A stretch of 64,000 nt of DNA from CAZGIF01 sp964526045 (GCA_964526045.1 CAZGIF010000005.1:62001-126000), one strand, 5' to 3'; positions 1 through 11,402 are shown, counted from the first letter of the stretch. Numbers and translations: made by a program. The notes: generated by a model not told the origin, from the letters alone.

Positions 1-833
1 AACATATCCGTATGATCAAAAGATTTACTGACACGGTGTACTTTTTGTTTGACAATGATAGTGCATGACAGGATGCGACCCAGAGGTGACTCAAAGTTTC
101 TTACACACATGGTATTTACCCCAAAACACTAACCTTACCAGCACAATACAAAGATATTGACGATTTGGTCAGAGAAGATACAGATCCAAAACAAACGATA
201 AGTGATATGATACAAAATGCTAAAGATGGCTTTGTATGAACACTTGAACATAGCATCAACGTATACACAACAACCGATCCTATCCAAAAGAAAAAAGGAC
301 TCTCCCAAATGTTTGAGCTTATACAGCATATGCAATCAATCAACATGCAAAACGATTATCTTGAAATCACCGCAAACGCTTACAAGACATCCTCAACTAT
401 CTTATTGCAACAATACAAACAATATAGCAAGATGTTACCAAAGCGAGAAAAAAACATCAAGAAACAACCACAAAAAAAACGAGAAACAGATAAAAATCTC
501 TTGAGTGTGCGTTTATTTTTGGGGGATTTTCTCAAAAAAAACAATATTGATATGCATCCGCAACTCCTATGACTAGCATATATCTACTCACAAGTACAAA
601 GTTATAATACTATGCCAGATATTCAAGACCAAGAAACTCTTGATGAACTAGAGCTCTGGCGAGATAATGAGTTGTCTCACCTTGAAAGCACAGAAGCCAA
701 GGCAAAACGTATCATGCAGATAGTATTTCCAGAAATTCAACATATGGTCAAACAAGCATTGCGCCTACCAAGTACAACGACAGAGCAAAAACAACAGCTC
801 CTGACAAGTATGCAAAAACTAATAAAACAATAA
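1..833 (+). CDS. dnaG: DNA primase DnaG, C-terminal part (5' truncated by window)
   Basis: The frame is open from base 3 with no start codon, so the gene begins outside the window; about 276 residues are visible. Near residues 14-28 lies a TOPRIM core, FLFDNDSAGQDA, where the D-x-D pair binds the metal needed for primer synthesis. The rest is helical and would be the helicase-interacting C-terminal region. Two glycines, including the one in DSAG, are TGA. The gene ends in TAA just before a hairpin terminator shared with the convergent S-layer gene. TOPRIM plus overall context makes DnaG by far the best call. Confidence 0.85.
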
Positions 834-867
834 AAAAAAACTGACTCTATTGTCAGTTTTTTTCTAT
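834..867. terminator. Bidirectional rho-independent terminator
   Basis: A-tract, AACTGAC, TCTATT loop, GTCAGTT and T-tract form a hairpin usable in both directions, between dnaG and the convergent SLH gene. The stop codon of the SLH gene (847-849) lies inside the loop. Confidence 0.85.
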
Positions 868-2775
868 CATAAGATAGTATGAATTTGTTTCTTCAGGTTT
901 GCGTATGACATAGTATATTTTTGATGTCAAATCTGGTCTAATATTTCATTCAAGCACAGTTGTGTTGCTCACTAGCAAAGTAATACTTCCAATAGGTTTG
1001 TCAGTTGCCAAATCATATACTTGTCAAAATCGATTATAATTATTTGCAAAAACTTTATTTATCTCGCTTTTAACAACTTTATATCTTTTATCAAACACTT
1101 CTATATATCAGACGTTGAAGTTTGGATCTGACAGCCTTACTGTACTAATAAATACTTTTCATTGCTTCTCAGTTCCTACTGTTTTTTCTGAATTCTGTAC
1201 CATTGTAAGTATTTGATTCTCTAGCGTAGCAGAATTTAAACTATCTAACAGTTGGTATTTTATTCTAAATCTATACAAAATAAGTGCAACTTCATACCTT
1301 GTGATTGGTATATTATTAACAAATCTTACTTTATCTTCATACGTAACCAACCCCAACTGCAAAGCGACATTGAAGTACGGTTCTCGTCGCACGTCAGCGT
1401 TTTGATCTTCATAGTTTTTACCAAGCATTCTTATCAAAGAAACAATGAATTCTGCTTTTGTAAGTGATTGCGTTGGATTAAAGTATCCATTTTGTCATTG
1501 AAAAATATTTTCACCACATACATAGGTTATGTATGGTCTTATAACTTCTTGAGCTGAGTTTATATCTTTAAACAAACATGCAGATGACACATCAGTTGAA
1601 ATAGGTCATGTTTTGATAAATTTTTGATGAAACTGTCAAATAAACTTAGCAGCTTCCTGTCTTTCTATTTGATCAAAAGCTCTAAACTCGTCAGCATTAT
1701 TGTACTGCGACATTCATTGTTGATACAACCAGAAAACCGATTCTCTCAACTCAGGATCATCTCAAACACCAATATCTTGAGCAAGAAGACCAATACTGTC
1801 GTCAAGTACACTTGTGTCTATCTTTGTCGTGTCTTGTGTATCAACAGAGTTTTGCATTTCTTGAAGTGCACTATCTTTGAGTGTATTGTTTTCTGCAATT
1901 GATTTGAATCTATACATCAACAAAGCAATTTCTTCTCTTGTGATCGGATCCTCAAATCATCATTGCATTTTTGTAAGACCAATAGATTGTGCTTTTGCTA
2001 CATAGTTTTTCCATCGAGGAATAACAGTTTCATCAGATTTTTTTCCTTCAAATATTCTTACCAACAACGTAAGAGATTGTGCTTTTGTAAGCTTATCTTG
2101 TGGGTGAAATTTTTTATCCCATCATTGCAAAATTCACAAACGACACACGTTACTAACATGAGTAGACAGTGTAGGATCTATACTCTCCATATCTTCAAAA
2201 GAGCAGTCAGATGATTTTGTTTCATCTGTATATCACAATACAGAGTGTAATTGATTTATCATTTTGGATATTTGTTCTCTTGTTAGATGGTCAGTAGGCA
2301 TATACGCATCAACAGTATTGAATTTTGTAAGTCAATTCGAATACATTCGCAACAACGCATTTTCTAATTCAGATTTTCAAGAAACATTCACACTAACTGC
2401 TCAGGTTGATTGTACTCACGTAGTAACACTTGGAGTTGATATAACTGGTGTTGTTTGAGGAACTGGTGTTGTTTCAGATTCAGTACTAGTTGTAGTTGTT
2501 TCTTGTTTCACATCGTCTTGTTGTACAGCTTCTTGTTTTGTAGTATCTTGTGTTGTTCATGTACTAGTAGTATTTGATTCAGCAGTAGATTCAGACGTTG
2601 TATCTTCAGGTTCAACTATAGTAATTTTTCAGGTATCGAGATCTATGATCATATTTCATCTTTGTACAACGTTTTCTCATGTAGCAAACGCAACAGATCA
2701 AAATCACAGAACTAGAAAACATATCACTTGTGCTAGCAAAATAGTTTGCATGTTAATTCAAAAATTTCTTTTCAT
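847..2775 (-). CDS. Exported protein with six S-layer homology repeats
   Basis: 642 residues. A Lys-Arg start followed by a hydrophobic stretch (about 9-31) is a signal peptide. Residues 58-133 are a Ser/Thr/Glu-rich linker. Then come two sets of three SLH-like repeats, recognisable by TREQ, TKAQ, TREE, ERQE, TKAE and TRYE turns. A non-SLH domain of about 100 residues ends the protein. SLH modules normally anchor proteins to cell-wall polymers, so this is a candidate surface-layer protein. Repeats 1 and 4 align so that a CGA codon (2347-2349) sits opposite a TGG Trp (1729-1731), which supports CGA=Trp. A downstream in-frame ATG at 2751 is possible, but the 2775 start gives the better signal peptide. 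Confidence 0.85.
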
Positions 2776-2907
2776 ATCATAGCAACAATAATAAAATATA
2801 TTGTAACGCATTGTTGAATGCATATAACTCAAACATAAGCTTACAAAAAAAACTCCACGAATCAACTACCATACAAAAAAATAGATTTGACAATTTTCCC
2901 CTACGAT

Positions 2908-3756
2908 ATGTACTCATTCTCAAAACTTCAAACATATACAAACTGTCCATTATTATACAGATATCGTTATGTTGACAAAAAAAAAGTAAAAAAAATAACT
3001 ACACTATCGATGTTTGGAGGTACCGTCTTGCACAAAACAATAGAAAAAATCTGGAAACAGACGACATTGTACAATATATCTACGATTGAGAGTCAGGCAA
3101 GTGATTATTTTGTATGGTTATGGAACACGCTGTATCAAGAGCATACACTATGATGACTGTTTACACAACACACACTACAAGAAGCAGAAGATTTTAAGGA
3201 AAAATATAAAGATGCATTGTCGGTATTTATCCAAAAGTATTTTATCAAGGATATACAAAAAAACTTTGCTACATGATCTGACATAAAACACCACTGAGCC
3301 GAAGTCAGAGTATATTGCGATCTATGAAAAGAAAAAAATAATACCAAAAAATTGGTATGTATTATTGATAATGTCTTGTATAAACAGAGCAACAACAGAA
3401 TCAAAGATTTGCACATCATAGATTACAAATCTACTTACAGAGAAGAAAACCTTAAAGCACATACCAAACAGCTTTATACTTATGCATATGCATTATTGCA
3501 AAATGAAGTTTTTGCACAGGTAAAAAATATAACATGAACACTTCACTATGTACTATCTGACTATGTAGAAACATATACTATTTCCAAAGAAGACATCGAG
3601 CAAGCAATAGACACACATAGACAAAATATAGACACAATTGAACAAAAGATATTTTATTATAACTTTGGGGATTCAAATGCTTTTAGTCCACAAAAAAATC
3701 AATATTGTTGATCATGTGAATACAAAAACATATGCCCATTATGGAACAAAAATTAA
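2908..3756 (+). CDS. PD-(D/E)XK nuclease, Cas4/RecB-like
   Basis: 282 residues. It opens with YSFSKLQTYTNCPLLYRYRY, the usual start of Cas4/AddB-type nucleases. Motifs follow in order: HKTIEKIW, a central acidic residue, IIDYKST (the D-x-K catalytic pair) and QLYTYAYAL. Cysteines near residue 15 and in CGSCEYKNICPLW at the C terminus match the four-Cys iron-sulfur clamp of the family. No CRISPR array or cas1/cas2 is nearby, so a recombination or repair role is more likely than CRISPR adaptation. A TTG start at 2887 would add seven residues. The 3' end overlaps the convergent priA-like gene by four bases. Confidence 0.8.
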
Positions 3757-4817
3757 AACAAATTCTCGGCTTGTCGATCAATCTTGAATCATCTTTGAGT
3801 CAAACGAAGTTTTGAAAAAACAATATCAACAAATTCTCTCAACGATTGTCACGACAAAATAATTGAATAACGATATTTTCAGAACATTTTGTATACCAAG
3901 GGCGGAGTTGCATATACATTGATATTCATATTATACAAAGTCACAAGATACAAAAGTTCTTTGTGAACAGTATCAATTTTTGTATGAAGACTTTTTTCTA
4001 TTTCGTGTTTATATAATAACATACAAAAATCACCAAAAGGAGGATACATGTTTTTTTTTCTATACTCAGTGTCAGACGTTGTATGTGCATCAAGATTCAA
4101 AGCACATGCAGCACGTATACTCGCATGACTTGGGTTGTGAGTTTGTACAATAAGTGGACATGTATATTTTTGTGCTGGTTCATAGATAAACCAAAATGTT
4201 TTGTCAGCACTCGTATAATCAGGCGTATGCAAACCACCATCAGCAGAACCAACTATAACAAGTGAAAACATATCCTTTATAGGAGGTTGTACCAATATTC
4301 ACGTACTAATTACTATGCTAGATTTTTGCATATCATCTAATGCAGTCTCAATCTTTTTTTGAGAAGATACTTTACGAGCATCAACCACACACACAGGAAC
4401 ATTAAATGTAGCGGTACAGTATTCAACTAACTTTTCCATACCCATTCCGTACAAAAAAATATCTTCGGACTGACAGGATTGACAGTGAGAATAGTAGTCA
4501 TATTGAGTTTTGCAAATATGACACAATCATACATAGTCGGTTCAAAAATCTTGGTGAGAAGTTTTGTGGTAAACTATAGAAACATCACAATGACGACATT
4601 GGTGAATATGCCCACACGATCTACACATCAATCAATTAGCATATCACTTTTTATTTCGTAACAGTAAGACACGTTTATTTTGAGATATCATTTTTTCGAT
4701 TCCTTTAAATGCCAATTCAGACACATAAGGATTTCTTTCTTTTCTCATATCTACCAAGAAAATATCTTTTGAGTTGTGAGAAAACTTTTCATAATTCATA
4801 AACAAACCATATACCAT
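3753..4817 (-). CDS. priA: PriA-like protein lacking the first helicase lobe (degenerate helicase)
   Basis: 354 residues, about half of a normal PriA. It starts at the segment that normally follows the DEAH box and keeps the eight-cysteine double zinc site (CRSCG, CRHC, CHIC, CQSC). It then matches the PriA C-terminal part (LVIVGSADGGLHTPDY, LIVQTHNPSHASIR, YPPFGDF). The Walker A and DEAH lobe is absent. The place of motif VI, normally Q-x-x-GRAGR with the arginine finger, reads IYEPAQKYTC. ATPase activity is therefore not expected. The upstream gene was checked for the missing lobe and is a PH-domain protein instead. Start 4817 or 4799. Confidence 0.8.
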
Positions 4818-4826
4818 AAAATCTAG

Positions 4827-5507
4827 CTACAACCTTCTTATTAGATGAGAAATTGTATGTCTAACATTCTCAGGATGCGCAACATAAGATATTTTTATTT
4901 TTCATACTTCTCAAGCATCTCATGCATCAGAAACAATTACCATATCTCCTGAATCAAAAACACTCCTTAGCAGTCAGTCTTTTTTTATAGAAATTGTTTT
5001 TATATTGTCAGAATTCATTGTTCTAATCTCATTTTGAAACAGTCAGATTTGATTATATTTTGCTATAGATCTTGGAGTAACAATCAGAAAATCCATCTTG
5101 TAAGAGATATATTTATTGATAATTGGAATCAAAATTAGAAAAAATAACAACGTAACAAATCACACAAGAAAGTATTTTGCATGAATGTTATCAACACCAT
5201 GATATGAAAATCGAATAATCACTCACAAAGTAAGAACGTAAAACAATGTGGGAAAAAATATAAACGAATACCAATACAAACTTCATTTTTGCACACAGAA
5301 AACCTTTTCATCTCAATACTCTTGCATGTATTCAGACATCAATTCTTGTCTATGTTTTATATTAAAGTTCGAGAATAGTTTCATCGAGCAGGGCAAGTGT
5401 AGAGAGTAAAAATATAACTTTACCCTTGTTTCTTGAATAGAAAACTCTACATTTAACATACTCATTTCAACAGTATTTGCAAGGTAAATCAAAATTAATA
5501 GTGACAT
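4827..5507 (-). CDS. Membrane protein with bacterial PH-like domain
   Basis: 226 residues. Two hydrophobic segments (about 80-100 and 108-128) are followed by a basic and aromatic stretch, YKMDFLIVTPRSIAKYNQ, and an alternating strand pattern ending in an amphipathic helix. This is the layout of bPH-type (YdbT-like) membrane proteins. It ends ten bases before the priA-like start, in the same frame, so the two are probably cotranscribed. The function of such proteins is not established. Met 15 is an alternative start. Confidence 0.6.
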
Positions 5508-5538
5508 CTTTGTTATTTTATATATTCATTACGCGTAA

Positions 5539-5835
5539 ATGCTACACTCACTTCCTGATACTATTGACAGACTGTGTTCTCTTGCACGTATACCACTAAC
5601 TGCACAAGAAAAACAAGACATGCCAAAACATCTACAAAACATAATAAATTTTTTGGATTCTGTGCATGCAATAGATAACACAGCAAATACATATGACCAT
5701 AAAAAACCAGACCTTACTCTTCAGACAAATTCATCAACTGAACAATTTCAAGACACAGAACTACTCCTGCAAAATGTAAAGCACACTATTTCCTGATGAG
5801 CAATACAAATAGCATCTTTTGTAGAAAATAAATAA
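5539..5835 (+). CDS. gatC: Asp/Glu-tRNA amidotransferase subunit C
   Basis: 98 residues, the usual GatC length. The N-terminal pattern IDRLCSLARIPLTAQEKQ and the following INFLDSVHAID match GatC, which wraps around GatA in the complex that converts Glu-tRNA(Gln) and Asp-tRNA(Asn). gatA and gatB are not in this window. Two adjacent TGA codons near the end read as Gly-Gly. It is divergent from the PH-domain gene, and the 31-base gap between them must hold both start signals. Confidence 0.8.
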
Positions 5836-5848
5836 AAAGACATACAAT

Positions 5849-5874
5849 TATTGACAAAATAAAAATTGTCAATA
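5849..5874 (+). terminator. Weak hairpin after gatC
   Basis: Perfect 9-bp inverted repeat TATTGACAA / TTGTCAATA with an 8-base A-rich loop, 13 bases after the gatC stop. There is no clear T-tract, so termination is uncertain. Confidence 0.4.
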
Positions 5875-5922
5875 AAATACATGTAGATTATTTCTATTTG
5901 TGTTTTATTTGGCAAGAGTTGT

Positions 5923-7158
5923 ATGATTCGTACAAAACAAAGAATTATTGGTATGGTATGGACCTTATCTATACAGTGAATTATAGGTATCATTGGTGCA
6001 ATTTTGTTTTTCAAATATTATGAAGACATTACCAAAAATGATAGTATGGCACAAGCATACAGCACACAAATCGATACAACTATAGAAGTAGAAACGACAT
6101 CACAACTCAAAAAGGATAATGGGGTTATAAGCTATGTCTGAGTTTTTTGATCAATTCAATACGTCCAAAAAGCTGGGTGAGATGATGTTTTTAACCAAAA
6201 TTGACTAGAAAAATACAAAATCTCATTAGATAGTAGCAAAATTTATTTATACCATATTTTACAAACATTACTAGAAAATAAGCGTATTGATGGAGCTACT
6301 GCTCATTTCATTTTGGAGAGCAAAAAACCACAACAAGTACTGCAAGATATAATATTTTTGAGTCAATACACAAACAATAGCATACAAACAACAGATATTC
6401 CTACAAAACAACATATCAAATTATACGAAGGACTTTTACAAAAAAAAGATTTTACTGCTCTTGCAACTGCATTACAAAATTTGGAATCTGTAACAAAAAT
6501 TGCAATACAACAAAATAATCAAAGACTTTTCATGCTACCCTTCTCAACAAACGAAAACTTTGCATTTTTGGAACAATCTTTTTTGCAAGACCCAGACAAT
6601 ACATTTTTACCTCACGTACAACAAACTGCAGACATTCTTATGTTAGATCCACACTTGATACAAGCTGCCATATTGTGAGAACAAGTCAGATGATTTTTTA
6701 CCTATAGATGAGTTGCAAAAAAACTATTAACAGAAAAAACCAACATTATGTCAATGGCACAATGAAGTTATGGAATAGGTGGTATCAAATTGGAAACTGC
6801 AGAAAACATTGAAAAATGGATACAAGCAAACGCTCCAGACATGCGAGAAAAACACTTTGTTTACCCAAATTCTCTGACAAAAGACGCAAGAAAAGAAAGA
6901 TTAGAATGACACAATAGTACATTTTATCAAACATTATACGTCTGAGCAGTTCTCAAAGAAATAATAGTATCTTGGAAAAAAGCATGATATGACATACAAG
7001 ATCAACCTTGAGTTATACTAACGTTGTATAATATCTGAAACAGAACTCCACATGCAGATCCACAATTATGAGGAGCAAGTATTGAGATAGAAAATACAAC
7101 CTATACATTTGGATGATTGTGAATGTTTTTGTACTATTATGCAGCAATGTATTACTAA
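5923..7158 (+). CDS. Membrane-anchored lysozyme-like (lytic transglycosylase fold) protein
   Basis: 411 residues. One N-terminal membrane segment (about 10-31) leaves the rest outside. In the C-terminal half, an acidic residue in AAILGEQVRGFF is followed by MSMAQGSYGIGGIKLETA and later LYNIGN. This is the order of the catalytic Glu, the S-x-G-x-x-Q-I-like strand and the Y-N-x-G motif of SLT/lysozyme-like peptidoglycan hydrolases. The Gln of that motif is replaced by Gly. Several of these glycines are TGA. Alternative: an inactive wall-binding relative. Confidence 0.6.
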
Positions 7159-7168
7159 AAAGAATTAT

Positions 7169-7198
7169 AAAAAAAGCTACCTATTGGGCAGCTTTTTC
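7169..7198 (+). terminator. Rho-independent terminator, convergent gene ends
   Basis: A-tract, AAGCT, one mismatch, CC, TATTG loop, GG, mismatch, AGCTTTTTC. It lies after the lysozyme-like gene and overlaps the last codons of the convergent lipoprotein gene, so it can serve plus-strand transcripts. Confidence 0.7.
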
Positions 7199-7465
7199 TT
7201 CCATAATTCTTTTGGTTGTTTCAGCTTTTTGCTGAAGTTCAGTTGAAGTTTGTTTGATCTTTTCTTCTACAAGCACGCTGGTTTCATCCAATTTTTGACG
7301 CAACTGCGCCTCTGTCTCTTGTGCCTTAATCTCTGCAGTCGCTTTTGCTTCTTCAATCTCAAGTTGTACTTCAAGTTTTGCCTTTGTAAGGTCTTCTTGC
7401 ATACCGCTACATCACACAAGTCAAAACATAAGACTTATACAAAAAATAATACTGACTACTTTCAT
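7181..7465 (-). CDS. Small coiled-coil lipoprotein
   Basis: 94 residues. The signal peptide ends in LMFGLVGCSG, a lipobox with Cys as the lipidation site; the glycines before the Cys are TGA. The mature part is a continuous Glu/Lys/Gln-rich coiled coil (about 25-94) with no other domain. This is the size and shape of murein-lipoprotein-like spacers, but sequence identity to Lpp was not established. Lgt, which would lipidate it, is encoded at 33 kb. Confidence 0.65.
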
Positions 7466-7496
7466 GATTCAAATTACCATATAAAACTACTCTACT

Positions 7497-7928
7497 TTAT
7501 GCTGTTATTGCTTGGATTTGAGTTGTTCAAATCATATGTCTGATAAAAGAAACTATTCATTTGACCAATCGTCCAAATGTATTATAGAAAAAATTATTTG
7601 TTTGCATATACGTAACAAGATGTGCTTCTGTTTCATATAAAAATGGAACAATGGTATGATGTGTGAAGTCTTTCCCAGCATCAAGAGTATGTTTTGCCAA
7701 ATCTTGTAAGTGTTTTTCCAAAAGAGTTAATTGTCTCAAAACTACATCAACAAATAAGTCTCACTGTATCACTCATGATCGAACATTTGAAGCAAAAGAA
7801 GAAACGCTGTCAAATGTAGTTTGTAAAACAGCACAGAGACTTTGAGTACATTCACGAATAGCATTCATAGTACTTGTTAGTTGCAATGAAGATTGAGGAG
7901 CAGATCAAACGCTTGAAGGAGAATGCAT
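7497..7928 (-). CDS. Hypothetical protein, helical
   Basis: 143 residues, broken by three TGA codons in the standard code. No family recognised. It is predicted largely helical, with repeated Leu and Val spacing (SLCAVLQTTFDSVSSFA, VVLRQLTLLEKHLQDL) and a basic C-terminal tail. No signal peptide. It sits between the coiled-coil lipoprotein and a Nudix gene on the same strand, with 31 bases to the lipoprotein. Confidence 0.6.
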
Positions 7929-8082
7929 GGACAAAAAAAGAAAAAAATAAATGATATACTCAACTATATTCCATCTAATCAAAAAAAGCTACTTTAGCAA
8001 AATGCAAGCAGCTCTAACCAAAGACAAAACAAAAGCTCTATGTATACTATACAACAGTTCAAAGAAATTACGAACTAATGAT

Positions 8083-8586
8083 TTACATATCTATATTTTT
8101 TATAAAATCATTTTTTATCGAATCTTGTTTTTTTCTTTGTAAAATGATTTTATGACCAGATCTTATTAACTCTCTCATATCTACATAATAAATCAGTTCA
8201 AGAACTTCTTGCAATGTTGCTCGCTTAAACATCCCCGTATATCATTCACCATCCAAAACGATTACTTTTTGAGGATCACCAGAATATTTCATCAAATAAA
8301 ACGTCATATCTTTATCCATCATTCATTCACGTCTTTCTGTATTTCTCAAACTCATCACTCATATTTTTTGACCAAGAAGCAATGTATTTACTGGAATTCA
8401 AGTTTCTTCACTCACTTCTCTCACAGCAGCTTGTTCCATAGTTTCTCAGACTTGCATTTTTCCTTTGGGAGCTACTCGTTCTATTTTTTTGGATCTTGCC
8501 TGCCTTTTCAACAAAAGATATCTAGGCTGACCGTCTTGATGTATAAAATACACAATTCCACCTGCGCTTTGAATAATGTGTGTCAT
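8083..8586 (-). CDS. Nudix hydrolase
   Basis: 167 residues. The Nudix box is complete: GKMQVGETMEQAAVREVSEETG, read here as two pieces around the Glu of GET and the REVSEE core that binds magnesium. Before the box the family has W-x-x-P-K-G; here the codon at that Trp is CGA (8476-8478). A second CGA (8221-8223) falls on the W-x-x-L-x-E site near the C terminus. The PKG form suggests an Ap4A- or nucleotide-polyphosphate-type substrate, but the substrate is not determined. The C terminus is Lys-rich. Confidence 0.85.
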
Positions 8587-8621
8587 GAATAAGAAAATAA
8601 GAAAACAAAAAACTACATAGA

Positions 8622-9743
8622 CTATACATCTAAGCTACGCATAGCAGTCAAACCACGACCAATCAACCCTCACGATTGTATTATAAAATCAGTAATAAGT
8701 TCTGATGTTCTTGCATGTGCATCAACAACTCACATAGCTCATCATTCACTACGGTCTCATACAGCGACATCCTGTGAAACTACAGATGCTGCATAATGCA
8801 GTTCCTTTCTCATTGTTGGGATATTACGCTCTCATAATTTTGAAGGATCGTTTGATTGTTCTATACGTGAACGAAAACGACTTATTGCTGCATCAATCGA
8901 TGGTGCAAAAGATTCATGTGATGTGAATCAGTCAGGTCAGTTATTTTTTATAGTAGGGTTATCTTTGTTTGATGCAAGAGAATTTTTTGCACGTTCTGGA
9001 TTAGCTCAAATATCTCACGCCAAAGATGCAAGAGAATCTGTTATTTCTGTGCTTGCATCACTTTCAAGAGCTTCTTTTGTATTATCAGCTGCTATCTCTT
9101 CTTTGAGTGCTAGTTTTTGGTCCAATGCTTGTTGATGTTCTGCAATAGACAACTCTTCTTGCATACAAAAGTTTGTTACACTTGAAATAATTTGTTCTTG
9201 AGCAATAGCAGACTTTAATTCATTTTGTAGATTTGCAGAAGCAAGTTGTATCTGCTGTTGTGCAAATTGGATCGCTTGAACAGACTGCGAAACAGTCGAG
9301 GGGATATTTTTTGCTTTAGACAAAACAGCTAGTATATCAGAAGCAGATGTTATTCACTGAGACACTAATGCATCGTATATTTGTGGAAAGTCGTTTTGGA
9401 GAATCTCTAACAGCTGACCAAAAAGAAGTTTGAGATTTGAACGATGTTGTTCTACAGCACGTATTATAGCTTGCAACTCAGGTGGCAACATAGCTACAAG
9501 ACTACTATCAAGAGAAAGAATAAGTTGAACAAGTTCAGATATTTTACTAGGATCTTTTTTGATTTCATCAAGTTTGCTTTTTATTTTATTTGCAGCTTCT
9601 TCAGCTTTTTCTTTTTGTTCACTTTTTGCATCAATATCTTTTTTGAGTTCAAGTTCAGACTTTTCAGAAATCTTTTTTTCTTTTGCTCAATCTCACGTGT
9701 CTAGTTGTTGCGTTGCATCAGGAGAACTAATTCATAGAGCCAT
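8622..9743 (-). CDS. Hypothetical coiled-coil protein
   Basis: 373 residues. Residues 20-62 are a Lys/Glu coiled coil; 63-260 are helical and Gln/Ala/Leu-rich; a basic segment follows, and the end is glycine-rich (GGLIGRGLTAMRS). No signal peptide, membrane segment or recognised domain. Start chosen at the only in-frame ATG before the coiled coil. Many glycines near the C terminus are TGA. The 35-base spacing to the Nudix gene suggests one transcript. Confidence 0.65.
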
Positions 9744-9763
9744 ACTCTATAACTACACAATAA

Positions 9764-9797
9764 AAAAAACTATCACAATAATTGTAATAGTTTTTTG
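9764..9797 (-). terminator. Terminator overlapping the end of hrcA
   Basis: AAAAAACTAT, CACAAT, AATTGT, ATAGTTTTTT forms a hairpin with A- and T-tracts, usable both ways. Its upstream arm encodes the last residues of HrcA, so stop codon and terminator are nested. Confidence 0.7.
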
Positions 9798-10462
9798 AGG
9801 ATAGACAAATTTTTCTTATAATTGACTCTCATTGGTCACACTATACTGATTATACCATCATAATCATTGACATTTACTTTTGCATACAAACAAGAAAAGC
9901 TATGTGTTTCTTCTTGTATAAATGTATAGTAGACCTGATTCTTTTTGATCATTTTGGTAGATAAGAATCATATAATTTGTTTGGTTTCAATATAATCAAT
10001 AATATATCTTGTTGTATCAAATCAATCTCATCAGGATGCATCCTTGAGAAGATTATTAATCCCCAAAAAGTAATATTCATCATTTCTCAAAAATCAAACA
10101 ACGACACCATCAACCAATTTTCACAAACTCTCAATAATATTTCTAAGACCATGACGTGCATCTTTGACATCAAATGGTATATCCTCTTCAAATGATGAAT
10201 GTTTTCATTCAGTCGTTTTGATATATGAATCCAAATACATTGCCAATCCATCTAAGGTTGGAATTCTTCATGAACTATTGTATGGTTGATAAACAAATCA
10301 TGACTTTTCAAGCAAATTGAGATATTTTCTCAACGTTGAAGGTGCATAATCTATCTTGTCGAGTGAATGCAAATATTTAGAACCAATAGGTTCTCCTTTT
10401 GAAATATAGTTATCTATAACAACAGAAAGTAAATGTGTAAGTTTTTCGTCATGATGTTCCAT
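9770..10462 (-). CDS. hrcA: Heat-shock repressor HrcA (short form)
   Basis: 230 residues against about 340 in typical HrcA. The winged-helix part is clear: NYISKGEPIGSKYL, then APSTLRKYLNLLEKSGFVYQP, then GRIPT with YLDSY. The C-terminal signature is IVGPMRVNYKK. The middle ligand-sensing domain is shortened. HrcA normally represses groESL and dnaK operons through the CIRCE operator, with GroEL as co-factor; groES-groEL lie 11 kb away. The start is chosen for the GGGAG ten bases upstream, one of the few convincing Shine-Dalgarno sites here. It is the last gene of its minus-strand run. Confidence 0.85.
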
Positions 10463-10487
10463 AAAGGCACTCCCAAAATATAAAAAA

Positions 10488-11360
10488 TTATTTTTTTTGA
10501 ATGATGACATACTCCAAACTTCACAAATCCAATTGGTAAATATCATCAAGCGTCAGTCAAGACGTAGACCTCAATCCATCTTCTTGAATAATACGCAGCT
10601 TGTCAATCTGTGTCAGTATATCTTTTGTATTCGAAACAAAAATTCTTTTTCCTCACTGTAACAATATAGCCATTTTCTCTCATCATGCAAGATATACTAC
10701 TTTTTCAATATCGGCAATATTTTCATAGATTAGAGACAAGTCCTGAGCCAATTGTTGTGAAGATATTGGGAAAAACATACCTGACAAGGTGGTAGATCAG
10801 CTCAAATATTGAGGTAAATACAACGGTAAAATTCATTGTGTAATCGTATTTCCAGAATTCACTTCATAAAAAGTTGTATCATTATGCACTATTCGTTGTT
10901 TATCATTATTGCGAATCAATAACAATGGAGCATAAAATTCTACCTCAACATCCAAGCTTCCATTCTCCATGCGAAGAGTTTTAATATCTTTGATCAAAGG
11001 ATATATTTGTTGTATTGTCGAGACGATACTTTTTTTGGAAGAAAGTTTATACCAAAAGTAGTTTTGATACAAAAGATTTTGTCTCATAAATTCATACATA
11101 AAAGGATCATCGTATTGCTCTTTGCTCGCAGCACTAAAGGAAACATTTTGGATAGTATTTTCATAAGAAAAAAGAGTATTTTGTAATAGAAATCCAAGTC
11201 ATACAAAACAAACAACTCATGTTCAGATATAGACAACAGCGGTACGAATACGCTTTTCTATTGCTTGATCTATTTTTTTTCTTTTTTTCATAAAACGAGA
11301 AAAAAAATTTTTTCTCGTACGTGATGCGTTTTTTTTCTTTGTTACAAGAATTTTTTTCAT
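10488..11360 (-). CDS. ftsQ: FtsQ/DivIB-like cell division protein
   Basis: 290 residues. The N terminus is strongly basic (K/R-rich, residues 2-40), followed by one membrane segment (about 41-62). An extracytoplasmic region follows whose first 90 residues have the POTRA pattern of FtsQ (hydrophobic strand, helix, PLIKDIKTLRM, then V-x-V near APLLLI). FtsQ/DivIB links early and late divisome proteins. Sequence conservation in this family is weak, so the call rests on architecture. The stop is 25 bases before the hrcA start. Confidence 0.6.
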
Positions 11361-11402
11361 AGGTATATGAAAGAAAATTACACTAAATAATAAGCCGATA
11401 CA

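Noticed and set aside
2908..3756. Cas4 as evidence of a CRISPR system
   Set aside because: No cas1, cas2 or repeat array in the window; the family has many non-CRISPR members.
4827..5507. Upstream gene as the missing N-terminal half of PriA
   Set aside because: It has two membrane segments and a PH-like domain, no Walker A or DEAH box.
11296..11317. 22-base palindrome CGAGAAAAAA...TTTTTTCTCG
   Set aside because: It lies inside the coding start of the FtsQ-like gene and reflects Lys/Arg and Phe codons; no gene end is near it.
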